Shown here: positions 13,951-22,063 of the stretch, one piece after another
Numbering within the stretch: the stretch's first letter is position 1
Layout: each line of letters starts with the position of its first letter
Origin: Bacteroidales bacterium UBA1195
GTDB lineage: Bacteria; Bacteroidota; Bacteroidia; Bacteroidales; WCHB1-69
Assembly (NCBI GenBank): GCA_002309855.1
Contig: DBYD01000008.1
Location: forward strand, 35,833-59,043
Direction: 5' to 3'
DNA length: 23,211 nucleotides
The notes under the pieces: model-generated
Told to the model about the DNA's origin: nothing
The model's database searches: none
What the model saw: the letters and a program-made list of their open reading frames with translations, nothing else
Position numbers and translations under genes: made by a program

Positions 13951-16656
13951 ATGAGAATATCATCCCACCTTTTGCGCGGAATGGCCGCCCTGCTGCTGGC
14001 AGTGGTGCTCCGCCCCGCCTTGGCGCAGCGCATCAGCCTGGATTCCAAAATCAGCCATAACGGGAAACAGGAATGGCTGACCCTGCCGCAAAGCGAACTG
14101 AAGGAGAAACCGGAGACGATATCGCTCCCCGGCTTTTCCACCGAAGGCTGGCTGCCCGCCATCGTGCCCGGCACGGTGCTGAACACCGATGTATATAACG
14201 GCAAGGTGCCGGAACCCTACTACGGGCTGAACAACAAGGTGCAGAAGGGGCTGATTCCGGACATATCGCAGGTGGGGCGCGACTACTACACCCGCTGGTT
14301 CCGCACCGAATTTGAGATTCCCGCCGACTATGCCGGCAAGCAGATCTGGCTCCAGTTCGACGGCATCAACTACCATGCGGAGGTTTGGGTGAACGGCAAC
14401 CTGCTCAGCTCCATCCACGGGATGTTCGTGCAGGATTACATCAACATCACCGACTTTGTGAAACCGGGCGAAAAGGCGGCCTTGGCGGTGAAGGTGATAC
14501 CGGTGGATGTCCCCGGCACCTGGAAAAAGAAGGACTGGGGCGCATTCAAGGAGTTCCATAATGGCGGCGACGGCAACATCGGGCTGAACACCACCATGCT
14601 GATGAGCATCGGCTGGGACTTCACCTTCATGGACGGTATCCGCGACCGCAACACCGGCATCTGGCGCAGCGTCTATCTGTACGCCACGGGCGATGTGGCG
14701 CTCCGCCATCCCTTTGTGAAATCCGAACTGCGCCATCCTGATTACGGGCAGGCCTCCGAAACCGTCTCGGTGGAGGTGGTCAATCCTACCTTTGAAGCGG
14801 TGGAATGCGAAGTGAAAGGAAGCATCGGCGAGGATATCCATTTTTCAAAAAAGGTGCGGGTGGAGCGCGGCTGCACGGAAGAGGTCATATTCACCCCCGA
14901 GGAGTTCAGCCAATTGGTGATAGAGCATCCCAGACTTTGGTGGCCGGTGAACAAGGGGCCGCAGAACCTTTACGACCTGCAAATGACAGTCTCTGTCAAC
15001 GAAATGGTTTGTGACGAAAAATACATCCGTTTCGGCATACGTGAAATTACCTCCGACACAAACACCCCCGACCATTCGCGGCGTTTTCATGTGAACGGCA
15101 GGCCCATCTTTATCCGCGGCACCAACTGGATTCCGGAGGCGATGCTTCGCTCTGACGATGCACGGACGGAGGCGGAACTGCGCTACACCCGCCAGTGCGG
15201 AATCAACCTGATCCGCTTTTGGGGTGGCGGCATTGCCGAATCGGACCGTTTTTATGAACTGTGCGACCGGTACGGCCTGCTCATCTGGCAGGAGTTCTGG
15301 ATGACCGGCGACACCCGTCACCCGCAGGACAAGGGACTATATATGAACAACGTGGAATCGACGGTGAAGCGCATCCGCAACCACCCCTCGGTGGCCTATT
15401 ACGTCTGCTCCAACGAGAGCACGGAGATGCCGGGAATGCGGGAGCTGCTGGCCAAACTGGACGGCACCCGTGGCTACCAGATGCAGTCGGAGTGCGACGG
15501 CATCCACGACGGCAGCCCCTACAAGCAGGTGAATCCGATGCGGCACTATGAGAACACCGCCTCCGACCGTGGCAGCCGCATCGACGGCTTCAACCCGGAA
15601 TACGGCGCTCCGGTGCTTCCCTTAGTGGAATCGCTCCGCCTGATGATGGACGAAAAGGATTTGTGGCCCATCAACCGCGAGGTGTGGGACTACCACGACG
15701 GCAACGGCTTTTCGCAGGTGAGCACCCTCTACAAACAGATGACCGACGAGTACGGCACCTCCAACTCCATTGAGGAGTTCTCGAAAAGGGCCCAGCTGGT
15801 GGCCGCCGTCAACTCGCATTCAATCTGGGAGTGCTGGAACTACAACAAGTTCGGCTATGGCGACCGCTGGTGCTCCGGCCTGCTCTTCTGGTTCCACAAC
15901 AGTCCGGTGCCGCAGGTGTGCGGACACATCTACGACTGGTATTTGGAGCCGACCGCCGCACTCTACCATACCGCCAACGCCTTGGAACCGGTTCATGTCC
16001 AGTACGACTTCCTGAAAAACACAGTCTCAGTGGTGAACGACTATTACACCGCCTTTGAAGGCGGCAGTGTCACAGCCACGGTGTATGACCTGAACAGCCG
16101 CAAGGTGTGGGAAAGGCGCGTGGACAACATCCGCGTGCCGGAGGACGGTGTGGCCAACGACGTGATGACGGTTGATTTTTCCCAGGCAACTACCGATGTG
16201 CAGTTCCTGAAGCTGCGGCTGACCGATGCCGACGGCAAGAGCGTCTCCGAGAATTTCTACTGGCGTTCCAACAGCAAGTATGAAGGCAAGAATACCCTTA
16301 CCGGCCCCTGCACCGCCGGTTTCCAACAGCTGAACAGCATGAAGCAGGCATCACTGAAATGCAGCGTCAGGGCGGTCCCACAGAAGGCTCCCTGTTTTTT
16401 GGTGGAGGTGACAATCCGGAACAACAGCAGGAATATCGCCTTTTTCAACCAGCTGCACCTGCTGGACGAAAACAGACAACCCATCCGTCCCGCCTTTTAC
16501 AGCGAAAATTTCTTCACCCTGATGCCGGGCGAAAGCAAAACCATACGTATTGACAACGAACTTATCGGTGTACCCAACCGCCAGACATCGGCAAACGGCT
16601 GTTACCTGAAGGTCAGCGGCTGGAATGTGCCGGAGCAGGTTATAAAGGTTAAATGA
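13951..16656 (+). CDS. Secreted glycoside hydrolase family 2 (beta-mannosidase / exo-beta-glucosaminidase-like)
   Basis: A 901-residue secreted enzyme. Signal peptide: MRISSHLLRGMAALLLAVVLRPALAQ. GH2 layout: sugar-binding jelly roll (about 55-250, with WLQFDGINYHAEVWVNG at 133-149), immunoglobulin-like domain (about 265-370), TIM barrel (about 375-620, opening FHVNGRPIFIRGTNWIPEA and IRFWGGGIAESDRFYELCDR), then C-terminal beta domains. The acid/base is E489 in VCSNES and the candidate nucleophile is E550 in GFNPEYGAP. The WGGG...LCDRYGLLIWQEFW stretch is typical of the beta-mannosidase / exo-beta-glucosaminidase / mannosylglycoprotein endo-beta-mannosidase branch, not beta-galactosidase. The exact substrate cannot be fixed. 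Start ATG 13951 is chosen because it opens the signal peptide; the longer frame from 13726 runs inside the ClC gene. It lies 16 bases downstream of ClC and is likely co-transcribed. Confidence 0.92.
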   Translation: MRISSHLLRGMAALLLAVVLRPALAQRISLDSKISHNGKQEWLTLPQSELKEKPETISLPGFSTEGWLPAIVPGTVLNTDVYNGKVPEPYYGLNNKVQKGLIPDISQVGRDYYTRWFRTEFEIPADYAGKQIWLQFDGINYHAEVWVNGNLLSSIHGMFVQDYINITDFVKPGEKAALAVKVIPVDVPGTWKKKDWGAFKEFHNGGDGNIGLNTTMLMSIGWDFTFMDGIRDRNTGIWRSVYLYATGDVALRHPFVKSELRHPDYGQASETVSVEVVNPTFEAVECEVKGSIGEDIHFSKKVRVERGCTEEVIFTPEEFSQLVIEHPRLWWPVNKGPQNLYDLQMTVSVNEMVCDEKYIRFGIREITSDTNTPDHSRRFHVNGRPIFIRGTNWIPEAMLRSDDARTEAELRYTRQCGINLIRFWGGGIAESDRFYELCDRYGLLIWQEFWMTGDTRHPQDKGLYMNNVESTVKRIRNHPSVAYYVCSNESTEMPGMRELLAKLDGTRGYQMQSECDGIHDGSPYKQVNPMRHYENTASDRGSRIDGFNPEYGAPVLPLVESLRLMMDEKDLWPINREVWDYHDGNGFSQVSTLYKQMTDEYGTSNSIEEFSKRAQLVAAVNSHSIWECWNYNKFGYGDRWCSGLLFWFHNSPVPQVCGHIYDWYLEPTAALYHTANALEPVHVQYDFLKNTVSVVNDYYTAFEGGSVTATVYDLNSRKVWERRVDNIRVPEDGVANDVMTVDFSQATTDVQFLKLRLTDADGKSVSENFYWRSNSKYEGKNTLTGPCTAGFQQLNSMKQASLKCSVRAVPQKAPCFLVEVTIRNNSRNIAFFNQLHLLDENRQPIRPAFYSENFFTLMPGESKTIRIDNELIGVPNRQTSANGCYLKVSGWNVPEQVIKVK

Positions 16657-16715
16657 CGGGCGGCAATAGCTTTCTGTCAAAATGTCATATTTTCAAGCTG
16701 TTCTATAATAAAAAC

Positions 16716-16730
16716 CGGACAATTTGTCCG
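16716..16730 (+). promoter_or_regulatory. 15-bp perfect dyad upstream of clpB (candidate operator)
   Basis: CGGACAA-T-TTGTCCG has perfect twofold symmetry with a single central base, too tight a turn for a hairpin and therefore more like a protein-binding site. It lies 66-80 bases before the clpB ATG. TTTG inside it (16723-16726) could double as a -33 element. No CIRCE sequence is present. Confidence 0.45.
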
Positions 16731-16795
16731 TATATGCCGGCTGGCGCAAGAATTGCTATACATCTGCTGTTTTAAAAAGGAAAGGAGAAAATAAC

Positions 16796-19399
16796 ATGAA
16801 TATAGAACAGTTTACCGTAAAGACACAGGAGGTCCTGCAAAGGGCCCAAAACATCACGCTGGCGCACCAGCAGCAGCAGATTGAAAATGCGCATCTTCTG
16901 AAGGCGATGCTGGAGGAGGACAAGGATGTGCTATCCTTTCTGCTGAAAAAGAACGGCGTCAATGTGAACCAGGTGCGGCAGGTGACGGACAAGATGGTCG
17001 AGAGCTACCCGAAAGTGAGCGGGGACACCGGCAGCATCTATCTTTCGAACGGGGCGCAGAAAACCATCCAGAAGGCAATAGGCATATTGGCGGAATGGAA
17101 GGACGAATATGTCTCCATGGAGCATCTGCTCTATGGAATGCTGCTGGCCGGGGACGAAACATCCAATTTATTAAAAGATAGTGGTCTGACAGAAAAAGGA
17201 TTGAAACAGGCCATACAGGAGCTGCGCAAAGGGAGCCATGTGGACTCCCCGAATGCGGAAAACAGCTACCAGGCCCTGAACCGTTACGCGAAGAATCTTA
17301 ACGATCTGGCCCGCAAGGGGAAACTTGACCCTGTCATCGGCAGGGATGAGGAGATCCGCCGTGTGCTGCAGATTCTTTGCAGAAGAACCAAGAACAACCC
17401 GATTCTGATTGGCGAGCCCGGCGTGGGAAAAACCGCCATCGCTGAGGGGCTGGCACACCGTATTGTGGAGGGTGATGTTCCTGAAAACCTGAAATCCAAG
17501 CAGATCTATTCCCTTGACATGGGTGCGCTTGTGGCAGGTGCCAAATACAAGGGGGAATTTGAGGAGCGTCTGAAGAGCGTCATTAAGGAGGTTACCGCCG
17601 GAGATGGGGAGATAATACTTTTCATTGATGAAATCCATACGCTTGTCGGCGCGGGCGGAGGCGAAGGCGCCATGGACGCCGCAAACATCCTGAAACCTGC
17701 CCTGGCGCGTGGCGAACTGCGTGCAATAGGTGCCACCACCACTTCGGAGTACCAGAAATATTTCGAGAAGGACAAGGCTCTGGAACGGCGTTTCCAGGTT
17801 GTGTATGTGGACGAGCCTGACCGGCTTTCGACCGTCTCGATTCTGCGGGGGCTGAAGGAGCGCTACGAAAAGCACCATCAGGTGCGGATTCTGGACGAGG
17901 CGCTTGTGGCCGCCGTGGATCTGTCACAACGCTACATCACGGAACGGTTCCTGCCCGACAAGGCCATCGACCTGATTGACGAGGCAGCCTCCAAACTGCG
18001 GTTAGAAATTAATTCGGTACCGCAGCCCTTGGATGACGTGGAGCGGAAAATCCGCCAGCTGGAGATTGAGCGCGAGGCCATCAAACGGGAGAACGATACG
18101 GAGAAAATCGCACGGCTTTCGGAGCAGATTTCCGCACTGAACGAGAAACGCAACGGAATGCGTGCCCGCTGGGAGCAGGAGAAGCAGCTGGTCAACCAGA
18201 TCCAGGAATACAAGAACGGCATTGAGGAGGCCAAGTTCCAGGCCACGCAGGAGGAGCGCAACGGCAACTACGGAAAAGTGGCGGAGCTGCGCTACGGGAA
18301 AATCAAGGAATTGGAAAACAAGGTGAAGGAGGCAACGGAAAACCTTCAGCTGCTGCAGGGCGACACCCCAATGATTGACCAGGAGGTGGCTGCGGACGAC
18401 ATCGCCGCCGTAGTGGCCCGCTGGACCGGCATCCCTGTACAGCGCATGATGCAGAGCGAGAAGGAGAAACTGCTGAATCTGGAAGCCGAACTGCATAAAA
18501 GGGTGATAGGTCAGGATGAGGCCATCGCCGCCATTGCCGATGCAATCAGGCGGAGCCGTGCCGGACTGCAGGACAGCAAACGGCCCATCGGATCGTTCAT
18601 GTTCATGGGCACCACCGGCGTGGGCAAGACCGAACTTGCGAAAGCCCTGGCCGAATACCTCTTCAACACGGAGGATGCCATTGTGCGGATTGACATGTCC
18701 GAATATCAGGAACGCCACTCCGTCTCACGTCTGGTGGGGGCGCCTCCGGGATATGTGGGCTACGACGAGGGCGGACAGCTGACGGAAAAGGTGCGGCGCA
18801 AACCCTATTCCGTGGTGCTGTTCGATGAGATTGAAAAGGCTCATCCGGATGTGTTCAACATACTGCTTCAGGTGCTGGACGACGGACGGCTCACCGACAA
18901 CAAGGGCCGTGTGGCCGATTTCAAGAACACCATCATCATCATGACATCCAACCTTGGCTCCTCCATTATCCAGGAGCATTTCGACAAGGCGGAGACCATC
19001 GACGAGACAGTGACTGAGGCCGCCAAGGCGGAGGTGATGTCGCTGCTGCGCAAGACCATCCGTCCGGAATTCCTGAACCGTATTGACGAGATACTGATGT
19101 TCAAACCTTTGAACAAATCCGAAATCAGGAGCATTGTCCGGCTGCAGCTGCGTCAGGTGGAGACGCTGTTGGAACAGAACAACCTCCACATCTCCCTGAC
19201 CGACTACGCACTGGATGCGCTCACCAGCCTTGGGTACGACCCTCAGTACGGGGCGCGTCCGCTGAAACGGGTCATCCAGAAGAATATCCTGAACCGTCTT
19301 TCAAAAATGATTCTGGCGGACGAGGTCACGCCCGACGTAACCATAACGGTGGATTACATCGACGACGATTTTGTCTTCTACCAGAAAAAAACGCAATAA
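16796..19399 (+). CDS. clpB: ATP-dependent disaggregase ClpB
   Basis: An 867-residue Hsp100 chaperone that threads aggregated proteins through a hexameric ring in cooperation with DnaK. Domain order: double Clp-N repeat (1-145), NBD1 (about 160-340) with Walker A GEPGVGKT 206-213, Walker B LFIDE 275-279, pore-loop Y251 in KYKGEFEERL and Arg fingers R331/R332; coiled-coil M domain (about 405-525, Glu/Lys/Gln rich); NBD2 with Walker A GTTGVGKT 604-611, pore loop GYVG 651-654 and Walker B VVLFDE 672-677; C-terminal small domain with GARPLKRVIQKNI. All ATPase motifs are intact and the length equals the family. The ATG at 16796 has a good AAGGAG six bases or so upstream, unusual for this window; the upstream start at 16724 lies in the promoter region. 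Likely heat-inducible; see the dyad at 16716. Confidence 0.98.
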   Translation: MNIEQFTVKTQEVLQRAQNITLAHQQQQIENAHLLKAMLEEDKDVLSFLLKKNGVNVNQVRQVTDKMVESYPKVSGDTGSIYLSNGAQKTIQKAIGILAEWKDEYVSMEHLLYGMLLAGDETSNLLKDSGLTEKGLKQAIQELRKGSHVDSPNAENSYQALNRYAKNLNDLARKGKLDPVIGRDEEIRRVLQILCRRTKNNPILIGEPGVGKTAIAEGLAHRIVEGDVPENLKSKQIYSLDMGALVAGAKYKGEFEERLKSVIKEVTAGDGEIILFIDEIHTLVGAGGGEGAMDAANILKPALARGELRAIGATTTSEYQKYFEKDKALERRFQVVYVDEPDRLSTVSILRGLKERYEKHHQVRILDEALVAAVDLSQRYITERFLPDKAIDLIDEAASKLRLEINSVPQPLDDVERKIRQLEIEREAIKRENDTEKIARLSEQISALNEKRNGMRARWEQEKQLVNQIQEYKNGIEEAKFQATQEERNGNYGKVAELRYGKIKELENKVKEATENLQLLQGDTPMIDQEVAADDIAAVVARWTGIPVQRMMQSEKEKLLNLEAELHKRVIGQDEAIAAIADAIRRSRAGLQDSKRPIGSFMFMGTTGVGKTELAKALAEYLFNTEDAIVRIDMSEYQERHSVSRLVGAPPGYVGYDEGGQLTEKVRRKPYSVVLFDEIEKAHPDVFNILLQVLDDGRLTDNKGRVADFKNTIIIMTSNLGSSIIQEHFDKAETIDETVTEAAKAEVMSLLRKTIRPEFLNRIDEILMFKPLNKSEIRSIVRLQLRQVETLLEQNNLHISLTDYALDALTSLGYDPQYGARPLKRVIQKNILNRLSKMILADEVTPDVTITVDYIDDDFVFYQKKTQ

Positions 19400-19405
19400 T
19401 CCGGA

Positions 19406-19435
19406 TGTAGAGACGCAAAATTTTGCGTCTCTACA
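19406..19435 (+). repeat. 30-bp perfect palindrome, Bacteroidota GTAGAGACGC-type interspersed repeat
   Basis: The left arm TGTAGAGACGCAAAA is followed directly by its exact complement TTTTGCGTCTCTACA. It lies 7 bases past the clpB stop. Elements with the core GTAGAGACGC...GCGTCTCTAC recur between genes in many Bacteroidota genomes, to my knowledge. A degenerate relative occurs at 20878-20908. Confidence 0.85.
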
Positions 19436-19443
19436 GGACGGAA

Positions 19444-19484
19444 AAAACAATCCACGGGGATTCCCGTGGATTGTTTTGTTTTTT
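19444..19484. terminator. Bidirectional terminator between convergent clpB and T9SS cargo gene
   Basis: The 15-bp perfect arms AAAACAATCCACGGG and CCCGTGGATTGTTTT surround loop GATT. On the plus strand GTTTTTT follows. On the minus strand the run AAAAAA at 19442-19447 gives a T-tract. It serves both converging genes, and its last bases touch the stop codon of the minus-strand gene (19483-19485). Confidence 0.9.
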
Positions 19485-20706
19485 ATTCCACCACGATCTT
19501 ACGCATGACGGTGGCGCGGTCCGTTCCGATTTTCAGGAAATATACCCCTTTGGCGAGGGAGGAGATGTTGACAACCTGTTCGCTGCCCTCAAGGTTTTGC
19601 CGCAGCACCTCCTGCCCGACGGCGTTGAACACCTGAAGGCTCTGCAGCGTGCCCTGCTCGTAGCGCAGCCGTATCTGGCCGCTGGCCGGGTTCGGGAAAA
19701 CAATCAGGCGACCGCTCATCTCCGCATCAAAGATGCCGGTCACCGTGTCGCAATTCTCATCAGGATCCCGCTTGTAGTATATGCCGTCTCCGATATACTG
19801 GCAGAGATGACTGAAAAAGACATCGTTCCAGCCGGTCTCCTGCGGCATGAAATAGTTCAGAGAACCGATGGTCTCATATATGACGGCCTTGTTTCCCCAT
19901 CCTAACTGCCAGAAGTTCGGCCTATCAGCGTGGGAGATGGACTCCGTGTGCACATACTGCACGCGCAGCAGGTGCACGTGCACAGTCTCCTCCCTTATGG
20001 AATCGATGTGGACCACGATGGAATCATTTGGATATTCGGGCGATGGGCATATCACATACGAATCACCCTTCTGCAAGTTGAAGTTGTAGAGCAGCTGGAA
20101 CTCCTTTGCGATGGGGTTGTAATAGAAGACGCTGTCGCCGGATTCATGGAAACAGATGTTACGTATGTTGTTGGCTACATTGAAGAAATTGAATTTGAAG
20201 GTGGTGCTGACGCAGTTCCTTCCCTGGATAACCGTGTCACCCTCAACCCTGAAGTCAAAAGGCTGGACTTCGGGACCCGATGCCGACGGCATGATGTATG
20301 TCCATTCGGCATCCTTGGGGAACCATTTCCATTTACGGCAGTTTAAGACCTTCACGGTGTCCGTGCTCACATACAGTTTCATCTCCCTTACCTTTTGGTC
20401 ATTCCCGTTGGAATCCTTTTGGGAGACCCATTGGATGAGTTCAACGACAGGGACAAACACTCCGGCATGTTCGTAGATGTGCCGCACCGGAGCGTTCCAT
20501 TCCGATGTGTCGGTGAACCAGTAAACGCGTCCGTCACCTGTGTAGAATTTAAGAGTGTCGGTGTTGACGGATTTGAACTTGAACTCCACTGCGAAGGGGG
20601 CGCACCCCGAAAGGGTGTCGATGGTCATTTCGCAGGAGGGTGCGGACTGGGCAAGGCAGCCGCCCGCCATTGCAAATGCGAGGAAAAATGTAAGGACTTT
20701 TTTCAT
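19483..20706 (-). CDS. Secreted protein with PKD-like region and T9SS type A sorting domain
   Basis: A 407-residue protein. Signal peptide: MKKVLTFFLAFAMAGGCLAQ. Residues about 25-120 resemble a PKD/Ig-like fold (SGCAPFAVEFKFKS, then a turn and HIYEHAGVFVPVVEL). The middle (about 120-330) is unrecognised, with beta-rich stretches and aromatic residues. The last 75 residues are a type A T9SS C-terminal domain: VFPNPASGQIRLRYEQ, LQVFNAVGQEVLRQ, VNISSLAKGVYFLKI, then VMRKIVVE at the end. It should cross the outer membrane through the type IX system and be attached to the surface or released. Function of the passenger is unknown; no catalytic motif is seen. TAAAATTG at 20741-20734 on the minus strand is a one-mismatch -7 box giving a leader of about 20 bases. 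It ends at the terminator shared with clpB. Confidence 0.88.
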   Translation of the reverse strand: MKKVLTFFLAFAMAGGCLAQSAPSCEMTIDTLSGCAPFAVEFKFKSVNTDTLKFYTGDGRVYWFTDTSEWNAPVRHIYEHAGVFVPVVELIQWVSQKDSNGNDQKVREMKLYVSTDTVKVLNCRKWKWFPKDAEWTYIMPSASGPEVQPFDFRVEGDTVIQGRNCVSTTFKFNFFNVANNIRNICFHESGDSVFYYNPIAKEFQLLYNFNLQKGDSYVICPSPEYPNDSIVVHIDSIREETVHVHLLRVQYVHTESISHADRPNFWQLGWGNKAVIYETIGSLNYFMPQETGWNDVFFSHLCQYIGDGIYYKRDPDENCDTVTGIFDAEMSGRLIVFPNPASGQIRLRYEQGTLQSLQVFNAVGQEVLRQNLEGSEQVVNISSLAKGVYFLKIGTDRATVMRKIVVE

Positions 20707-20792
20707 AATGCTGTGTTTTTATGGTTAATAATTCAATTTTATAACGTTTCTTACCCATGGAATATTACATGGATGCGGATTTTTTTTTTACA

Positions 20793-20825
20793 ACAGGGCC
20801 GCGCCGTGGAGGCGCCGAACCCTGT
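20793..20825. repeat. GC-rich nested hairpin in the intergenic gap
   Basis: The outer stem ACAGGG/CCCTGT encloses an inner stem CGCC/GGCG. It is preceded on the plus strand by a run of nine or more Ts and has no T-tract after it on either strand, so it is not a standard terminator. It lies between two minus-strand genes, about 90 bases upstream of the T9SS cargo start. Confidence 0.45.
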
Positions 20826-20877
20826 CTTCTTAACTAAATTCTCAAAATTAAAGTAATGTGGCGGGTTAGTGTTGTGA

Positions 20878-20908
20878 TGCGAAGACGTCATACCATGGCG
20901 TCTTTACA
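20878..20908. repeat. Degenerate copy of the GTAGAGACGC palindrome
   Basis: The arms AAGACGTCAT (20882-20891) and ATGGCGTCTT (20895-20904) pair over 10 bp with one G-U. Read on the minus strand, the element starts TGTAAAGACGCCAT, which shares TGTA-AGACGC with the perfect palindrome at 19406. It sits 30 bases past the stop of the small lipoprotein gene and may serve as its 3' hairpin. Confidence 0.55.
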
Positions 20909-20937
20909 TAAATAACTCTTTTCATTTTTCAGCAGAT

Positions 20938-21351
20938 TTAGAATTTAACAATTATTTCCGGGACATCATAATATGGATTCATCGCTGAACATATCCTGTC
21001 GCATAACGAATCCGGTTTGTTCTGGTATGTTCCTGAAACCGTATCGCCTATATTGAATGATTGCTGTGGCACAGAATAGGTTTTCACAACATTTGAATAA
21101 AGTATCCCGGACAATCTCAGGGAATCCCCAATGCCCTCAGGATAACAGACATCCATTAAGTATCCAACGATGTTTTCGGAACATTTTTCAGTTCCAATAA
21201 CAACACTTTTAAAATTAACATCATTAATATTGGAAACCATTGTTTCCGACATTAACTCCGTCTTCTTCTCCTTCTCGCAGCCAACGAAGAACATCGCTCC
21301 TGCGAGAATTGCTGTTGCCACTAAGGGCAGAATTGTTTTTTTTATTCCCAT
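20938..21351 (-). CDS. Small predicted lipoprotein, unknown function
   Basis: A 137-residue protein. The signal MGIKKTILPLVATAILAGAMFFVGC ends in a lipobox with cysteine 25, followed by EKEKKTEL, so it should be a lipoprotein of the periplasmic face or surface. The mature part is short and contains four further cysteines: GTEKCSEN, MDVCYPEG, and the pair in DSLCDRICSAMN. Disulphide bonding is plausible. No family is recognised. TTAATTTG at 21385-21378 on the minus strand is a one-mismatch -7 box. Base composition is AT-rich relative to clpB. It is co-oriented with the T9SS cargo gene but 231 bases apart with hairpins between, so it is probably a separate transcript. Confidence 0.7.
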   Translation of the reverse strand: MGIKKTILPLVATAILAGAMFFVGCEKEKKTELMSETMVSNINDVNFKSVVIGTEKCSENIVGYLMDVCYPEGIGDSLRLSGILYSNVVKTYSVPQQSFNIGDTVSGTYQNKPDSLCDRICSAMNPYYDVPEIIVKF

Positions 21352-21980
21352 GATAAAAAAATTTAAAACTAGGCAATCAAATTAAAACTGATATGTTTAG
21401 CCTTTTCACATATCCGTTAGAAACACTGGACCCTGCTTGAACCACCTCCAGGTTTCCACAAAGGTGGCGGGAACCATGTTTGCGCTTTTACAAGTCCGCC
21501 GCTTGTCACCCCCACCTGTTCGGTTCCTTTTAAGGCAGGGGCAGCGTCAGCCTACAGGCGGGTCGGTGCTACAGATAATATGGTATTGGATATCGATGTT
21601 TCTGGAATCATAGTTTCCGTTGGAACGGCCTTGGCCAGTCTTCCGAGGGAAGAGGTCAGATATAGGACAGGAGAGTGTCAGGCGCGGACAAAAGGACAGG
21701 AACAGTTGCTCAAGCTGCCTGCTGGCACCGTTCTGCGCAGAAAGCGCACCTGACAGCAGCAGCGCGACTTCCCCAATAGGCCAAATCACACCATCCGGAG
21801 TCACCATCGGCAGACTCCTATCACCTCCGTTCCGTTTTATGCGCAAACCACAAATCATTGCATATAACATGTTTTTATACTATCTCCTGTTTTTGACAAA
21901 CATCTCTGTCTTTTTTACAAAGTTACTCACTCTATGCTTACGATTTACAAATGAATGATATGCACAACCCCATTTTTCAC

Positions 21981-22010
21981 ATGCCAAATCCCATTTTATC
22001 CGATTGGCAT
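21981..22010 (+). promoter_or_regulatory. Inverted repeat in the promoter region of the AraC gene (candidate operator)
   Basis: ATGCCAA and TTGGCAT are perfect 7-bp inverted arms separated by 16 bases. The dyad ends 23 bases before the -7 element, so it overlaps or abuts the -33 region. The placement suits repression or autoregulation, though nothing shows which protein binds. Confidence 0.35.
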
Positions 22011-22033
22011 AAGCACAGCATTCGTTTTAGTTG

Positions 22034-22041
22034 TACTTTTG
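22034..22041 (+). promoter_or_regulatory. Bacteroidota -7 promoter element for the AraC-family gene
   Basis: TACTTTTG matches TAnnTTTG exactly and ends 22 bases before the ATG at 22064. No TTTG stands at the ideal -33 spacing. Confidence 0.55.
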
Positions 22042-22063
22042 CATCCAAAAATTGTTGCGCAGT

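Larger units (their letters stand above)
21352..22063. other. 712-base gap with a GC-rich, dyad-rich block (21421-21870)
   Basis: No recognisable gene. AT-rich margins surround a GC-richer core with many small dyads: CCACCT/AGGTGG (21442-21467), ACAAG/CTTGT (21490-21506), GCCT/AGGC (21550-21559), CCGTT/AACGG (21617-21628), GGCCTTGGCC (21627-21636) and TTCTGCGCAGAA (21731-21742). Two open frames overlap on opposite strands. One runs 21421-21753 on plus with no start codon before ATG 21580 (57 residues from there). The other runs 21870-21547 on minus (107 residues). Neither resembles a known family, has a good signal sequence or has a convincing promoter. It could be a structured RNA, a decayed insertion or a short unknown gene. 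Confidence 0.5.

Noticed and set aside
16724..16795. Longer start for clpB
   Set aside because: It would include the palindrome and promoter region; ATG 16796 has a good ribosome-binding site and matches the family N-terminus.
16657..16795. CIRCE heat-shock operator before clpB
   Set aside because: The TTAGCACTC-N9-GAGTGCTAA pattern is absent; only the different 15-bp dyad is found.
20395..20856. 153-residue plus-strand open frame opposite the T9SS cargo gene start
   Set aside because: Antisense to a protein with signal peptide and sorting domain; no family features.
22031..22063. TTG start for the AraC-family gene
   Set aside because: It falls within the -7 promoter element, so it would not be in the transcript.
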